Of a DNA stretch of 64,000 nucleotides, positions 62,449-64,000 are shown piece by piece. Positions within the stretch are counted from its first letter, which is position 1, and each line of letters begins with the position of its first letter. The notes beneath the pieces were generated by a model. It was not told the origin of the DNA. It saw only the letters and a list, made by a program, of their open reading frames with translations, and did not search any database. The translations under genes and the position numbers were made by a program. This DNA comes from Thiohalorhabdus denitrificans (GTDB taxonomy: Bacteria; Pseudomonadota; Gammaproteobacteria; Thiohalorhabdales; Thiohalorhabdaceae), in NCBI RefSeq assembly GCF_001399755.1, contig NZ_LJCP01000010.1, positions 62,001 through 126,000 on the forward strand, written 5' to 3'.

Positions 62449-62838
62449 TTATGGCTCCCCGGCGGTGGTGGCGTCGTCCCGCGCCGCCTGCACTGCCGCG
62501 TCCAGGAGCCACTGCGGCGGCCAGTCCATGAACTCCAGGCCCAGCTTCAGGGTGCCCTCGGCGGTCTCCGAAAGGTGGGCGCCCTTGGCGAGGATCTCCA
62601 TCTGCGGCTCCCCCGCCTCGATGAATACCACCGTGGCCACCTCGTCCACCAGGCCGGGGTCGTGCTCGGCCGGTGACCGGGGGGTGTCCAGCAGCAGGCC
62701 CATGCCCTCCCCGGAGACGTCCATCGGGCGACCCCGGGCCAGCACACCGCCGTCGTGATCCTTCAGGAGCACCTCCACGTCCAGGTTCTCCGGCACGGGG
62801 AACCGGTCTTCCTTGCGGTGGGGCTGGGGTAGGGGCAT
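62449..62838 (-). CDS. PilZ-domain protein
   Basis: 129 aa, a stand-alone PilZ domain. RKEDR near residue 8 is the RxxxR c-di-GMP motif, and DVSGEGMGLLLD (39-50) is the DxSxxG motif, so c-di-GMP binding is likely. It lies 71 bases upstream of recC on the same strand, probably by chance of cotranscription. The effector partner is unknown. The start ATG has a weak ribosome site (CCTACC context). Confidence 0.82.
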   Translation of the reverse strand: MPLPQPHRKEDRFPVPENLDVEVLLKDHDGGVLARGRPMDVSGEGMGLLLDTPRSPAEHDPGLVDEVATVVFIEAGEPQMEILAKGAHLSETAEGTLKLGLEFMDWPPQWLLDAAVQAARDDATTAGEP

Positions 62839-62989
62839 GGGGATCTACCTAACCGTATCCGGGAACATGCTTATAAGGTGGCGCAACCGGGGGGCTGGTT
62901 GCAAGCGCGGGCGCCGGGTTGGAGGGATGGCGCGGCCGCTTTATAGGGAAATTCCCGCGGTAACTAGGTATTTTCCCCATTTGTCCGGA

Positions 62990-63126
62990 TTTTCATGGGC
63001 TCTATGGTGAATAGAAGAGCCCGCATGCTCTTCTCTCCCTTCGGGCAATGGGCTTGCCGGGTGCTTCTGGTGCTTGCTCCGGCATGGGTGCGCCGGCCTG
63101 CCTTCGGGCAGGCCGGCGTTTTTTTT
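62990..63126 (+). ncRNA. Possible small RNA ending in an orphan terminator
   Basis: No protein gene lies upstream of the strong plus-strand terminator at 63091, yet the preceding 100 bases contain ordered helices: GGGCTCT/AGAGCCC (63 kb region start) and GGCAA/TTGCC around 63050. This layout suits a short noncoding transcript. I could not match it to a known RNA family, and the 5' end is a guess. Confidence 0.3.
63091..63126 (+). terminator. Strong terminator in the PilZ-GAF intergenic region
   Basis: A 12-bp perfect stem CGCCGGCCTGCC / GGCAGGCCGGCG with a TTCG tetraloop is followed by eight T. Confidence 0.92.
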
Positions 63127-63251
63127 GCCCGGTGCGCCCCGCGGGGTGGCCCTTTCGGGACTCGATTCCCACCCCAACCCCCTGACCCCCCTTTTCTCCC
63201 GTTCCAACGCGCGGTTCCGCCCGCGCCAGGCCCCGTGCGCGGGGCCCGGCC

Positions 63252-63274
63252 GGCCCGGGTGTCCGGGCCTTTTT
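63252..63274 (+). terminator. Second terminator in the same intergenic region
   Basis: A 7-bp stem GGCCCGG / CCGGGCC with a GTGT loop is followed by five T. It lies 126 bases after the first terminator. No gene between the two is supported. Confidence 0.75.
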
Positions 63275-63407
63275 AGGGAAAACCCTTATTCCTCTTATAG
63301 GGACTGGGGGTTACGGTTAGGCGCTATCGGGTACGGCTTCCCGGCATCCCGTTTTACCGGAAGCCGGTTTCCCATTTTTTCACTTTTTCATGGGAGCAGC
63401 ACCGGCT

Positions 63408-64000
63408 ATGGGCGAAAACCCTTCCTCCCTCTCCTCCCGCCTCCTGTCCCGCTATTCCTTCGATCCGGGCGAGAACCCGTCGCCGGCCGAAGTGGAGTCC
63501 CGCCTCAAGCAACAGGCGGTGGTCGCGGAGCTGGGGGAGATGGGCCTGCGGGGGGCCTCCCTCGAGACCCTGTTCGATGAGGCCGTGGCGGTGCTCGCCG
63601 AGGTCCTGGACGTGGAGCTCACCAAGGTCCTGAAGCTCCTGCCGGGGGAGGGGGCGCTCCTGGTTTCGGGGGTGGGCTGGGGGGAGGGCCTGGTGGGCGA
63701 GGCCGTCGTCCCCACCGGGTGGGGCTCCCAGGCCGGCTATACCCTGCTCTACGAGGAGCCGGTGATTGCGGCGGACCTGCGCACCGAGGACCGCTTCACC
63801 GGACCGGATCTGCTCCATGAGCACGGCGTGATCAGCGGCATGAGCGTGGTCATCCAGGGGCACGACGGTCCCTACGGCGTGGTCGGCGTCCATAGCCGCC
63901 GGGAGCGGCAATTCACCCAGTACGACGTCAACTTCCTGAAGGGGGTGGCCAACGTGCTCGGCGCTACCGTTCAGCGCGCGGCCACGGAGGCCGCCCTGCG
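63408..64000 (+). CDS. GAF-domain sensor protein, N-terminal part (runs off right edge)
   Basis: At least 197 residues are visible. After a polar N-terminus (about 45 residues), a GAF domain spans roughly 50-185: LETLFDEAVAVLAEVLDVEL, LLPGEGALLVSGVGWGEGL, PVIAADLRTEDRF and GPYGVVGVHSRRERQFTQYDVNFL. The last visible residues, ATEAAL, are typical of the linker into a PAS, GGDEF or histidine-kinase domain. GAF domains bind small ligands or chromophores. The output domain is outside the window. GGGAG lies 11 bases before the ATG at 63408; an in-frame ATG at 63390 is an alternative. Confidence 0.8.
   Translation, partial: MGENPSSLSSRLLSRYSFDPGENPSPAEVESRLKQQAVVAELGEMGLRGASLETLFDEAVAVLAEVLDVELTKVLKLLPGEGALLVSGVGWGEGLVGEAVVPTGWGSQAGYTLLYEEPVIAADLRTEDRFTGPDLLHEHGVISGMSVVIQGHDGPYGVVGVHSRRERQFTQYDVNFLKGVANVLGATVQRAATEAAL

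Noticed and set aside
59099-62758. Plus-strand open frame of 1219 codons opposite recC
   Set aside because: Low-complexity Gly/Val/Ala/Gln sequence produced by the complementary strand of recC codons. RecC itself has family motifs.

Overview
The window is GC-rich chromosomal DNA that reads as a gammaproteobacterium. It carries recC-recB-recD, a fused CysG-type siroheme synthase, NirBD, and sigma-54/NtrC-style promoters. The genus cannot be fixed from the sequence. A sulfur-oxidising or haloalkaliphilic relative of the Ectothiorhodospiraceae or Thiohalorhabdales is a guess only. No rRNA, intact tRNA, IS element or CRISPR array was seen.

Region 1 (1-24132) is a nitrogen-scavenging block. It holds the 5' end of glnA, cyanase (cynS), a PP2C-phosphatase/Ser-Thr-kinase fusion divergent from an FNT nitrite channel, and nirB-nirD-cysG-hemD. 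An Amt ammonium channel follows, then a urease operon with a nickel-transporter-like first gene (ureD-A-B-C-E-F-G), then an outer-membrane porin with the urea ABC transporter urtABCDE. Together these genes import cyanate-derived, nitrite, ammonium and urea nitrogen, convert it to ammonia, and pass it to glutamine synthetase. Eight GG-N10-GC (sigma-54 type) elements stand upstream of these transcription units. Near them are NtrC-like inverted repeats, mostly as pairs spaced 30-31 bp. I read this as one physically clustered nitrogen-starvation regulon.

Region 2 (24598-33199) has an orphan PAS histidine kinase and an MCE (Mla-like) lipid-transport operon whose ATPase position holds a shortened ABC-ATPase-like protein without a Walker A motif. 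It then has a TetR-regulated AhpD-like gene with matching operators, a DsrE-like protein, and a GH100 neutral-invertase homologue on the minus strand.

Region 3 (33376-43090) has a compact mercury-resistance set (MerR operator, merA, merB, merR, no mer transporter) and a DegP/DegQ protease. Next come a dual-specificity-phosphatase/ADP-ribosylglycohydrolase fusion coupled to a WYL regulator, a 5'-nucleotidase family metallophosphatase, and a 54-aa basic protein.

Region 4 (43252-53510) looks like a defence and accessory island. It contains type I restriction-modification hsdR-hsdM-hsdS with AT-rich target-recognition domains, a DUF6361-like remnant, a DUF91/NucS-like nuclease, a zinc-ribbon protein, a RES-Xre toxin-antitoxin pair, a SprT-like metalloprotease and a methyltransferase.

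Region 5 (53590-64000) is the recC-recB-recD operon on the minus strand with a PilZ gene upstream. It is followed by an intergenic region with two strong terminators and a possible small RNA, and by the start of a GAF-domain sensor that runs off the right edge.
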